DNA from: CAYXTI01 sp964468495
GTDB lineage: Bacteria > Pseudomonadota > Alphaproteobacteria > Rickettsiales > Rickettsiaceae
Length of the DNA stretch: 64,000 nt
NCBI GenBank assembly: GCA_964468495.1
Contig: CAYXTI010000026.1
Span: forward strand, 47,520-111,519
Reading direction: 5' to 3'
Below are positions 16,810-24,818 of this stretch, one piece after another. Each line of letters starts with the position of its first letter. Position 1 is the first letter of the stretch. The notes under the pieces are model-generated. The model did not search any database. It saw nothing but the letters and a program-made list of their open reading frames with translations, and was not told where the DNA came from. Both the position numbers and the translations under genes were made by a program.

Positions 16810-18159
16810 TTAAGATAAAAATTTTCCTATACTACTCCTCATCAAAGACTTCTGATCCATACTTGTTACTTTCTTCATCATTACGTTTACTTGCTTAAAC
16901 TGCTTTAATAAATTATTTACCTGATTCACTGTTGTTCCTGAACCATTAGCAATTCTTTTTTTTCTTGAAGCATTAAGTATATCAGGATATCTACGTTCTT
17001 TTTTAGTCATTGATAGAACTATTGATTCTTGTACTGCTAGTAACTTATCGGAATTTGGTAAAACTCCTTTGCTTGAAGTAAGTTTTTTTATACTAGGAAG
17101 TATATTTAATACGCTAGAAAATCCTCCAAATTTTTTAATAGTTCTTAACTGCTCAATATAATCATTTAAATCAAACAAACCTTTTTGTATTTTCTTAGCT
17201 GTTTGTTCTACCTCTTTTTGATTAATAATAGTTGCAGCCTTTTGAACAAATAATAATATATCATCCTTATCAAGAATCCTTGAAGCTATACTTTTTGCAT
17301 TGAACTGATCAAAATCCTCTAATTTTTCGCCTGAACTAAAAAACTTAATAGGTTTTCCAGTCATATATTTTACACTTAATGCGCATCCACCCCTTGCATC
17401 GCCATCTATTCTTGATAATATTACTCCAGTGATATTTATTTTCTTATCAAAGCTACTTGCTATGTGAATAGCATCTTGCCCTGTCATTGCATCTAATAAC
17501 AATAAAGTTTCCAGAGGATCAATTAATTTCTTAATTATTACTAGTTCTTCTAACATTGCTTCATCTATCTGCAAACGGCCAGCTGTATCAAAAATAACAA
17601 CATCATACCCCCTAATGTTAGATTCCTTTATTGCCCTCTTTGTAATTTCTATAGGTTTTTCATTTTCTACAATAGATAAGCAATCTACAAAAATTGATTC
17701 TGATAATATTTTTAACTGCTCTTGAGCAGCAGGTCTGTATGTATCTAGCGATACAAGCAAAACTTTTCTTTTCTCTGATGAGAGTTTTAATGCTAACTTT
17801 GCTGCAGCAGTAGTTTTACCACTTCCTTGCAATCCAACCATAAGTAAATTTACTGGACATTTCCCTTTTAAATTAATGTCCGTATCGGCTATATCCTGAG
17901 ATAATAAATACACTAATTCATCATATAGGAGCTTTATTATCATTTGTACTGGCGATACTGATTTAATAATTGCTTGACCTTTTGCCTTTTCTTTAAAATT
18001 TAATATAAAACTATTAACCACCGGTAATGCTACATCTGCTTCTAATAAACTCGCTTTAATATCACTTATAACTAAATCTATTTGTGATTCAGTTATAACT
18101 CCATGACCACTAATTTTATCAAAAATCTTTTTTAACCCAGATGTTAACGTCTCAAACAT
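16810..18159 (-). CDS. ffh: Signal recognition particle GTPase Ffh
   Basis: 449 residues, the protein part of the bacterial SRP that delivers membrane proteins to FtsY. Order: N domain (1-90), G domain with P-loop GLQGSGKTTAAAKLA (about residue 108), DTYRPAAQEQL, DTAGRLQIDEAMLEEL, LLDAMTGQDA and TGVILSRIDGDARGG. Then comes the M domain with methionine-rich helices (QVNVMMKKVTSMDQKSLMR) and the RNA-binding helix (ILNASRKKRIANGSGTTV). Everything expected is present. The partner SRP RNA was not found in this window. Confidence 0.97.
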   Translation of the reverse strand: MFETLTSGLKKIFDKISGHGVITESQIDLVISDIKASLLEADVALPVVNSFILNFKEKAKGQAIIKSVSPVQMIIKLLYDELVYLLSQDIADTDINLKGKCPVNLLMVGLQGSGKTTAAAKLALKLSSEKRKVLLVSLDTYRPAAQEQLKILSESIFVDCLSIVENEKPIEITKRAIKESNIRGYDVVIFDTAGRLQIDEAMLEELVIIKKLIDPLETLLLLDAMTGQDAIHIASSFDKKINITGVILSRIDGDARGGCALSVKYMTGKPIKFFSSGEKLEDFDQFNAKSIASRILDKDDILLFVQKAATIINQKEVEQTAKKIQKGLFDLNDYIEQLRTIKKFGGFSSVLNILPSIKKLTSSKGVLPNSDKLLAVQESIVLSMTKKERRYPDILNASRKKRIANGSGTTVNQVNNLLKQFKQVNVMMKKVTSMDQKSLMRSSIGKFLS

Positions 18160-18300
18160 ATTATTATTTAACTAGATAAAATACCATTAACTTTTAACTT
18201 AACTATTTACAAACAATTCTATTGGATTATAATGAAATTACTTAAATAAGTAAATATTAATAATATTATTAGTACTTTATATAGATTAAAAGTTCTTATA

Positions 18301-18717
18301 ATGATGATTATAATAAGCTCTGTTCAACGTAATTTAACCTCTATCTCTAAGAAAAAATCTTCATTATCGAAAAAAAAATCAAATTTTGATTTTGATAATC
18401 AAATAATTAGTCAGAGTATAAACAAAACAATACCATCTACTAAAAAAGATGATAATAATGAATTATTATCTTTATATTATAATCACGATAGAGATTATGT
18501 TAATAGCTTTGCTTTCAAAACATTTAATTTACTTAAAACCTTACAATTAGCTATACTTTCAAATAGGATTACTACTAATCTCTTAGAAAATTTAAAATAT
18601 ATACTCAATAATTATTCCTCTTCCTGCATACAGGAGAAAAAATATCTAGAACTATTCAATGAAATTAAACTAAGATTAGAAGTTGAAGTTGCAAAAATCG
18701 AATCTGCTATAAAATAA
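18301..18717 (+). CDS. FliX-like (flagellar assembly regulator) protein
   Basis: 138 residues. The N-terminal half is Ser/Lys/Asn rich and disordered-looking. The C-terminal 80 residues form two helices: FNLLKTLQLAILSNRITTNLLENLKYI and a last one, LFNEIKLRLEVEVAKIESA (shown in part). This spacing (xxLLxxLxxxxLxxxxxxxxLxxL ... LxEIxLRxxVExAK) is the pattern of FliX, the alphaproteobacterial class II flagellar assembly regulator. No other flagellar gene is in the window, and the AT-rich intracellular type of organism suggested here usually lacks flagella. The first residues MMIIISSVQ probably form a short strand. Confidence 0.6.
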   Translation: MMIIISSVQRNLTSISKKKSSLSKKKSNFDFDNQIISQSINKTIPSTKKDDNNELLSLYYNHDRDYVNSFAFKTFNLLKTLQLAILSNRITTNLLENLKYILNNYSSSCIQEKKYLELFNEIKLRLEVEVAKIESAIK

Positions 18718-18772
18718 AACTGCATAATTGATAATATTTAAAAACAGACTTTATCAAAAAGATATTATTAAA

Positions 18773-20314
18773 TTATCTCTTAATAAATTTAATATTAGAA
18801 ATATTAAAATATGAAAACAAACAAATAGTCACTATATTACCTATAACCATTAAAGTTGCAAATCCTTCTATATTTATAGAAGATGGATTTAATGATTTTT
18901 GATCAAGATAAATACTAAAAATAATTCCCCATAATAAAGAAGATTCATAATAACTTAATCTATTAAACGATAGCATCCTTAACCCATCCCCTCTAATAGT
19001 ATCTCTTATTATCAACCCTCCATTTGCTACAAAAAATGCCATTAATGGTCCTGTAAACTCTAATGGTTCAAGTCTAAGTACAATTACAAAAAAAACTCCT
19101 ACTACAGAAAAAAATGCTGATCCTAAAGCATCAGATAAAAATATAATATGTCTACAAACATGTTCTATCTTTTTACTATCTTGAAATAAATACTGATTAT
19201 AATAACCTACACTTCTTAATATAATAAAGCCTATTATTATAACTAATAATGATACATAAATATCAATAGGGAAAACAAAAATACCTACCTCCTTATAATT
19301 AAGTATAATAGTTTTTATTATCCAACCAAATAATATTGCAATAATAGCATATACAACTGCTACTAATAATGGGGATTTTTCTAGTACAGCAATAACAATT
19401 GCAGAAATAGAAAAAGCTATTACTCCTATTAACATAAACAAATAAAAACTATAAGACTCTAATATTTGCATAAGAAATACTGGATAAAAGTAATTCTTTA
19501 TTATTTTTTTATATTCTTTACTCAATATAAATTCTTCAATTACTCTATTAAAATCCTCTACTACCGATTCTGGAACAGTCTTAGGACAAAACATAAAATG
19601 CACAGGCTTTTTTATATTTAAAGGAACCATTTTAGTTAATAAACTTGCTCCTTCTATTTTTAAAATAGAAGATATCCCAGCTACTCGATCTACGACCACT
19701 CCATCTACTTCTCCTCTAATTAAAGCATCAATAGAGCTTTCAATACTATCCTTATAAGAAATAATATCTTTATTCATATAGTTATAAATAAAAAAATTTA
19801 ATTGAGTATCAGCATACACAAAACCTTTTACTACTCCTAATCGAAAATCTTTTAACCTAACATAAGAGATAAAATCCTCAATTTTATTAAATTTTAAATT
19901 CTCTTTTGTTTTTTTTCTAACAAATAAAACATTTTCTTCAATTCGATAAGGACTTGAAAAATATGCTATTTGACTACGAAATTTTGTATAACTTACACCT
20001 AATAAGATATCATACTTTCCATCCATGATATCTTGATGATATTGATCCCAGGGAATATATTCATAATCTATACTAATACCAAGCCTATTTGTAATTGCAT
20101 CTATTATCTCTACATCTATACCTGTGAGCTTGGTACGTTGTTTATTATAATATTGATAAGGATCAAAAAAAAAATATCCAACTTTAAAACGACAATTTGT
20201 TTGATCATCTGTACATTTTAATGTTGTCAATTCTTCTGGTTCAGCAGCAAAAGATGAAAAAAGACAAGAACTTAAAAAAACAATAACTATAATAATTAGG
20301 TTTAATACCTTCAT
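18773..20314 (-). CDS. Solute-binding domain fused to a UPF0126/TRIC-type membrane domain
   Basis: One polypeptide with two parts. After a signal sequence comes a family 3 (SBP_bac_3) amino-acid-type solute-binding domain (about residues 42-276): FKVGYFFFDPYQY, GIDVEIIDAITNRLG, DGKYDILLGVSYTKFR, IDALIRGEVDGVVVD. The rest (about 287-513) is membrane-embedded, about seven helices, with the signature LSDALGSAFFSVVGV followed by ANGGLIIRD, as in UPF0126/TRIC-type channels (family GGGxLRD). No ABC permease or ATPase gene is nearby. An in-frame GTG at 20329 would add five residues; the ATG at 20314 directly precedes the signal peptide. It should sit in the inner membrane with the sensor in the periplasm. 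Confidence 0.75.
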   Translation of the reverse strand: MKVLNLIIIVIVFLSSCLFSSFAAEPEELTTLKCTDDQTNCRFKVGYFFFDPYQYYNKQRTKLTGIDVEIIDAITNRLGISIDYEYIPWDQYHQDIMDGKYDILLGVSYTKFRSQIAYFSSPYRIEENVLFVRKKTKENLKFNKIEDFISYVRLKDFRLGVVKGFVYADTQLNFFIYNYMNKDIISYKDSIESSIDALIRGEVDGVVVDRVAGISSILKIEGASLLTKMVPLNIKKPVHFMFCPKTVPESVVEDFNRVIEEFILSKEYKKIIKNYFYPVFLMQILESYSFYLFMLIGVIAFSISAIVIAVLEKSPLLVAVVYAIIAILFGWIIKTIILNYKEVGIFVFPIDIYVSLLVIIIGFIILRSVGYYNQYLFQDSKKIEHVCRHIIFLSDALGSAFFSVVGVFFVIVLRLEPLEFTGPLMAFFVANGGLIIRDTIRGDGLRMLSFNRLSYYESSLLWGIIFSIYLDQKSLNPSSINIEGFATLMVIGNIVTICLFSYFNISNIKFIKR

Positions 20315-20477
20315 ATAACAAAATAACACATATCCCTCAGACTACTATAATTCTGTATATTATTATTTAAAATATAAAAAACAACAACTTCTATAATAAA
20401 GTAAAATTATTTTTATAAAAAACACTAATATTGTGTTATATAAGTTTATACTAAACATACTAACATATGAAAATAAG

Positions 20478-20520
20478 AAGATAGACCAAGCTTTTATCAC
20501 TTTTGTTTTTAACCTATCTT
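20478..20520 (-). terminator. Weak terminator-like inverted repeat after the MFS gene
   Basis: AAGATAG (20514-20520 on the complementary strand) and CTATCTT (20478-20484) can pair across a 29-base loop, just downstream of the MFS gene stop. The sequence that follows is T-rich (CTTATTTTC). The loop is large, so this is only a candidate. Confidence 0.25.
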
Positions 20521-20536
20521 GCTCAAAAAATTTTAT

Positions 20537-21784
20537 TTAATTTTTTGATATTTTTTTATTTATCCCCCTAATTATAATATAGGATATTATAACAAAAAAA
20601 CTAAGATAAAGAATAGGAAAGCACTTAATTTGTAATTTTCTCATCATTAATAAACTGATATAGTTAGCAGAACCTGATATTAACATTGATCCTATAGCAT
20701 GACCTAGAGCTATTCCTCTGTATCTTTCTTTAATACTAAACAATTTTACTACAACACCATGGGATATAGCATTAAAAGGAGCTACAAAAATCACTAATAA
20801 TAAACTTGAAATTAATAACAAATTTATTACTGTATATTTTATTGCAACAATAAAGCCTATTGTAGAGATTAATGAACCTATAAGACTACAATTATTAATA
20901 AATAAAATTCCGAATTTATCTGTTAACAATCCTGATACAGGTATAGCAATAGTAAAAACAAGAACTAAAACAATAGAAAAACTAGTAATAATTTTTGGTC
21001 TAATATCAATAACCATAGGTAAATAATATTTCATTAAAATAACACTAATCTGATAACTTACTCCAAAACTACCAGATAATAGTATTATTATTAGTATAGC
21101 ACGCCATCTTTTTTGTATAAAAACAATAGTAGTATTATATGATTCTACTTTATTATTAATAGTTTTTTTAAAATCAGGAGTTTCTATTAAATATTTTCTA
21201 TAATAAACTGAAATAAGAGCAAAAGGTAACGATAAAAAAAAAGGTACTCTCCATGACCATTGGTTTAAAAAAAGCGAAGAATTAAAAAAATTAGTAATAA
21301 AAATACCTAATAATAAACCTAAGGATCCACTCATACGAGTTAATGCTGATGCAGTATAATGATATTTTTTTCCTAAATGCTCGATAGTATAAATTGCTGC
21401 TCCATCATATTCTCCTCCTATAAAAAACCCTTGTATAAACCTACATAACATCAATGCATATGCACTAAAAGAACCAAATGTATTATAGTCAGGAAGCAAT
21501 CCTATTGTAAAAGTAGGAATAACTATGCCTAACATAGTTAATTTAAGTACATTTTTTCTTCCATACAAATCGCCATATCTACCAAAGACTAAAGAACCTA
21601 ATGGTTTTGCAGTATATGCAATAGCATATATCGCAAATACATACAATAAACTCTTATTTTCACTAGAACTAATAAAAAATTTACTAGCTAATACTCCTGC
21701 AGAGAACCCGTATAAACTGTAATCATAATACTCTACTATAGTGCCTAAAAATGCTCCCATAACATTAGGATTATGTTTTCTCAA
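20537..21784 (-). CDS. MFS transporter, ProP-like metabolite:H+ symporter
   Basis: 415 residues, 12 predicted transmembrane helices. The start NPNVMGAFLGTIVEYYDYSLYGFSAG matches the metabolite:H+ symporter group (ProP/citrate/alpha-ketoglutarate carriers): FLGTIVEYYDYSLYG is visible. Motif A is GRYGDLYGRKNVLKLT (about 67-82). The helix 4 region is RFIQGFFIGGEYDGAAIY. A second motif A copy reads GLLTDKFGIL. The substrate cannot be told; such carriers are numerous in Rickettsiales, where they import host solutes. The ORF is intact, and no partner gene is adjacent. Confidence 0.88.
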   Translation of the reverse strand: MRKHNPNVMGAFLGTIVEYYDYSLYGFSAGVLASKFFISSSENKSLLYVFAIYAIAYTAKPLGSLVFGRYGDLYGRKNVLKLTMLGIVIPTFTIGLLPDYNTFGSFSAYALMLCRFIQGFFIGGEYDGAAIYTIEHLGKKYHYTASALTRMSGSLGLLLGIFITNFFNSSLFLNQWSWRVPFFLSLPFALISVYYRKYLIETPDFKKTINNKVESYNTTIVFIQKRWRAILIIILLSGSFGVSYQISVILMKYYLPMVIDIRPKIITSFSIVLVLVFTIAIPVSGLLTDKFGILFINNCSLIGSLISTIGFIVAIKYTVINLLLISSLLLVIFVAPFNAISHGVVVKLFSIKERYRGIALGHAIGSMLISGSANYISLLMMRKLQIKCFPILYLSFFVIISYIIIRGINKKISKN

Positions 21785-22200
21785 ATTTTCAATACCTCTT
21801 CTCTTTCTATACTACACAAAATAATTAAGATATTAACTTCTATTGTCTTGCTCTTAAATAATACCAATAAAAATCTAATGTATTATAATAAATATATATA
21901 CATATTTATATATTAAATTTGTCTTTCTCTACTAATTTTCTTTTTTAAAAATATTTACTATTATTTTTTTATATAGGTTTCTATAATCTTATATAGTAAT
22001 AATTATTAATTTGCTATAAAAATACTAATACACTAAACTCTAAACAATAAAAATCTCCTTATATAGCACTAACATATGCCATTCTAAAAATATATAATTA
22101 ACAAAATTTTAAGCCTATTATTAGCTGCTATCACATACAACATATAATATACTCTAGTATTATACTTGATAATAATAAGCATATAAAAACACTAATTATA
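21785..22200. other. Noncoding gap between divergent MFS and SDR genes
   Basis: About 415 bases of very AT-rich sequence between two divergent genes. I see no open frame, tRNA or clear inverted repeat. Both promoters should be here. Confidence 0.4.
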
Positions 22201-22980
22201 ATGATAAAAAAAACAATAATTATTACTGGCGGATCAAGTGGATTAGGATCTGAGATTGCTAAAAAATATGCATATCAAAATGGCAAATCAGTAAGACTAT
22301 TTTTATTTGGTAGATCTAAGATACGGTTAACACAAGTAGCAAAACAATGTAGACAATTCGGAGCTTTAGTCTACATTGTGAAAATAAACGTAGAAGATCG
22401 TGATTTAATGGCATTAAATTTAAAAAAAATATCTAATAAATTTACAATTGATATTGTATACGCATGTGCTGGTGTTTCTTCTGCTTCCTTAGGAGGAAAA
22501 GAAAATATAACCAAAATTTATAAGATATTTTCTATTAACTTTTATGGAGTTATTAATACTATATCACCTTTATTTCCTAAATTTATTCACCAAAGATCTG
22601 GAAAAATTGTATTAATTAGTTCTATAGCAGGTATATTAGGTATCTCTAAATCCCCCTCATATTGTGCAAGCAAAGCAGCTATTAAAGTATTTGGAGAAGC
22701 TATACATCATTACTTTAAGCAATTTAACGTACATGTTTCTATAGTTATTCCTGGCTACATTTATACCCCTATGACTATGGCTAACAAGTTTTTTATGCCA
22801 TTTATTATTCCTGTAGGCTTAGCTGCATATAAAATCATAAAAAATGTTGAAAAAAATAAAATGATTATTGCCTTCCCTTTACCACTATATTTATTAGTAA
22901 AAATAATTAATATATTGCCTAATGTTATTTTACGCTATATTAACTCTATTCTATCTAAAGATTTAGACTTCAAACAATAA
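22201..22980 (+). CDS. Short-chain dehydrogenase/reductase (SDR)
   Basis: 259 residues. Classical SDR oxidoreductase using NAD(P)H. The cofactor loop is TGGSSGLGSEIA (residues 9-20), the NAG-like stretch is YACAGVSSASLG, the catalytic Ser is in LISSIAGILG and the YxxxK pair is in SPSYCASKAA. The C-terminal 60 residues are hydrophobic (LPLYLLVKIINILPNVILRY), suggesting a membrane-associated member, perhaps a ketosphinganine- or retinol-type reductase acting on a lipid. The substrate is not deducible. It is isolated, with tRNA-Ala convergent downstream. Confidence 0.88.
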   Translation: MIKKTIIITGGSSGLGSEIAKKYAYQNGKSVRLFLFGRSKIRLTQVAKQCRQFGALVYIVKINVEDRDLMALNLKKISNKFTIDIVYACAGVSSASLGGKENITKIYKIFSINFYGVINTISPLFPKFIHQRSGKIVLISSIAGILGISKSPSYCASKAAIKVFGEAIHHYFKQFNVHVSIVIPGYIYTPMTMANKFFMPFIIPVGLAAYKIIKNVEKNKMIIAFPLPLYLLVKIINILPNVILRYINSILSKDLDFKQ

Positions 22981-23080
22981 ATTCTAAATTTTATAAAATA
23001 AAAAGATAATATATATACCACCAGATTATATTCCTAATATATAGCAAAATATCTTTTATATTCTACTTTAAAACTAACTT

Positions 23081-23155
23081 TGGTGGAGATGAAGGGAATC
23101 GAACCCCCGACAGTTTGCTTGCAAAGCAAATGCTCTACCCCTGAGCTACATCCCC
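23081..23155 (-). tRNA. tRNA-Ala (anticodon TGC)
   Basis: On the complementary strand the acceptor GGGGATG pairs with CATCTCC (one G-T). The D arm is GCTC...GAGC. The anticodon stem TTTGC/GCAAA encloses loop TTTGCAA with anticodon TGC. The T arm is GGGGG TTCGATT CCCTT, the discriminator is A, and CCA is encoded at 23081-23083. All arms are sound. A strong promoter-like pair lies just upstream. Confidence 0.97.
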
Positions 23156-23176
23156 CAAATTATTTTTAATCAATGA

Positions 23177-23205
23177 ATTCTATACTTTGCTATTTTCATA
23201 GTCAA
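23177..23205 (-). promoter_or_regulatory. Promoter of tRNA-Ala
   Basis: Read on the minus strand, TTGACT (23200-23205) and TAGAAT (23177-23182) are separated by exactly 17 bases and each matches the sigma-70 consensus at 5 of 6 positions. The -10 ends 21 bases before the tRNA. This is the best promoter match I noticed in the window. Confidence 0.65.
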
Positions 23206-23250
23206 GACTAAAGTTCATTTCTAACTAAAGCAATGTTAACTATATATAGA

Positions 23251-24813
23251 TCATTTCTCTTTAAACCCTTTAAACATTGCATCATACACTGGATCTAATA
23301 AATAACGTAACAAAGTTCTAGTTCCAGTAACTATTTGTATCTCAGCCTGCATACCTGTTTGTATCTGAATATTTTTTGACTTAGCCATTTTGTTTTTATG
23401 ATTATTATCAAGCTCTATAGTTGCTAAATAATAACCATTTGCATATCTAGGATCTACATAATTTTTTTGATCAATCACTATGTCTGGTGATAAAGATACT
23501 ACTTTTCCAATAAATAATGGTGAAGTACGTGATTTAAATGCACTAAACTTTAATTTACAAGTTAATCCAAGGCGTATAGAATCTATATTTTTTGGTTCAA
23601 TTTTAGCTTCTACTAATAATTTATCATCTACAGGCGATATAACCATAATTTGTTGTTGAGCAGGAATAGTGCTTCCTACTGTATAATAATTAATATTATT
23701 AACTATTCCTGTTATTGGTGATAAAACTACTACTCTCTCTAAATAATCTTGTAACGCATAATATCTTTCTCTAACCTGTGCTAAATGCAGTTGTACATCC
23801 TTTAATTCATTAAGTACAGCAACCGTATTTTTATAATCTACATTCATTAATGCTATCTCAGTGATAATAATTTCCTGCTTCATTCTTGCAATTTCTATAT
23901 TGGCGATATCGATTTCACTTTTAAGTGCAATTGCCTGAGACTCTATTTCTAATAAAGCCGCTTGATGTGCATAACCCTTATCTTTTAATGAACTTGTAGC
24001 TACTACTCTTTCTTCTACTGAACTCAGTTTTTTATTTAAAGACCTTATTTTAGCTTCATAACCTTTAATAGAATTCCTTTCTTGATTTATTTTTTGTTTA
24101 AATGATTGTTTTTCTGCTTGAATATAACTTTTTTTTGATAAAAACAAATCATTTTGTGATTGTATTATCTTTTCAACGTTTGTCAAATGACAATCATTGA
24201 CTAGAAACTCAGGATATATAACCTTAGAATCACCACTTATTTCTGTCATCAATCTAGCCTCAGTAGCTAAAAAAATTCTATATTGATTTAACGTACTATC
24301 ATAATCGGCCTTAATTCTCACTGATTGAAATTCTAATAATTTACTCCCCTCTTTGACAAAATCTCCTTGATTAACAAAAATCTCTTTTATTACTCCTCCT
24401 TCTGGATGATTAATTTCTTGTTTCTTATTTTTACTAATCACTACTCCACTTGCCACAGCAGCACTATCTAAAGGAGCAGTTGAAGCCCAAAACAACCCTA
24501 CCACAACAAATATTAAAATCACATAAACTCCAAATAATATTGGAGCTTTAGCTTCTTTAATTAAGATATTTCCACTCTTATCATTTCGAAAAATTATAAA
24601 ATAAACACAATAGTCAACTATTTTTACTAACCTAGTTAATAATTTCACTACCCACATTAACCCTGACTTAAGGGTTATTTTACTTAGTGTTTTTTCTGCT
24701 TTTCTTTCCTTTTTAAATTGAGTTAATTGTTTCTTAAGAGCAATTACTTGTTGTATCTGCTTTATTTCCTCAGAAGATAGCGGACTTTTATCATTATCCT
24801 TGTATTCACTCAT
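23251..24813 (-). CDS. Type I secretion membrane fusion protein, HlyD family
   Basis: 520 residues. Periplasmic adaptor linking a type I secretion ABC exporter to an outer-membrane channel. An N-terminal cytoplasmic segment of about 90 residues is longer than usual. One transmembrane helix (about 92-110, ILFGVYVILIFVVVGLFWAS) follows. Then come the lipoyl half (GVVISKNKKQEINHPEGGVIKEIFV), a long coiled coil (about 190-345) and the beta-barrel with VVVLSPITGIVNN and KLKFSAF. It lies 5 bases downstream of the ABC exporter gene, so the pair is one operon. Confidence 0.92.
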   Translation of the reverse strand: MSEYKDNDKSPLSSEEIKQIQQVIALKKQLTQFKKERKAEKTLSKITLKSGLMWVVKLLTRLVKIVDYCVYFIIFRNDKSGNILIKEAKAPILFGVYVILIFVVVGLFWASTAPLDSAAVASGVVISKNKKQEINHPEGGVIKEIFVNQGDFVKEGSKLLEFQSVRIKADYDSTLNQYRIFLATEARLMTEISGDSKVIYPEFLVNDCHLTNVEKIIQSQNDLFLSKKSYIQAEKQSFKQKINQERNSIKGYEAKIRSLNKKLSSVEERVVATSSLKDKGYAHQAALLEIESQAIALKSEIDIANIEIARMKQEIIITEIALMNVDYKNTVAVLNELKDVQLHLAQVRERYYALQDYLERVVVLSPITGIVNNINYYTVGSTIPAQQQIMVISPVDDKLLVEAKIEPKNIDSIRLGLTCKLKFSAFKSRTSPLFIGKVVSLSPDIVIDQKNYVDPRYANGYYLATIELDNNHKNKMAKSKNIQIQTGMQAEIQIVTGTRTLLRYLLDPVYDAMFKGFKEK

Positions 24814-24818
24814 AATCT

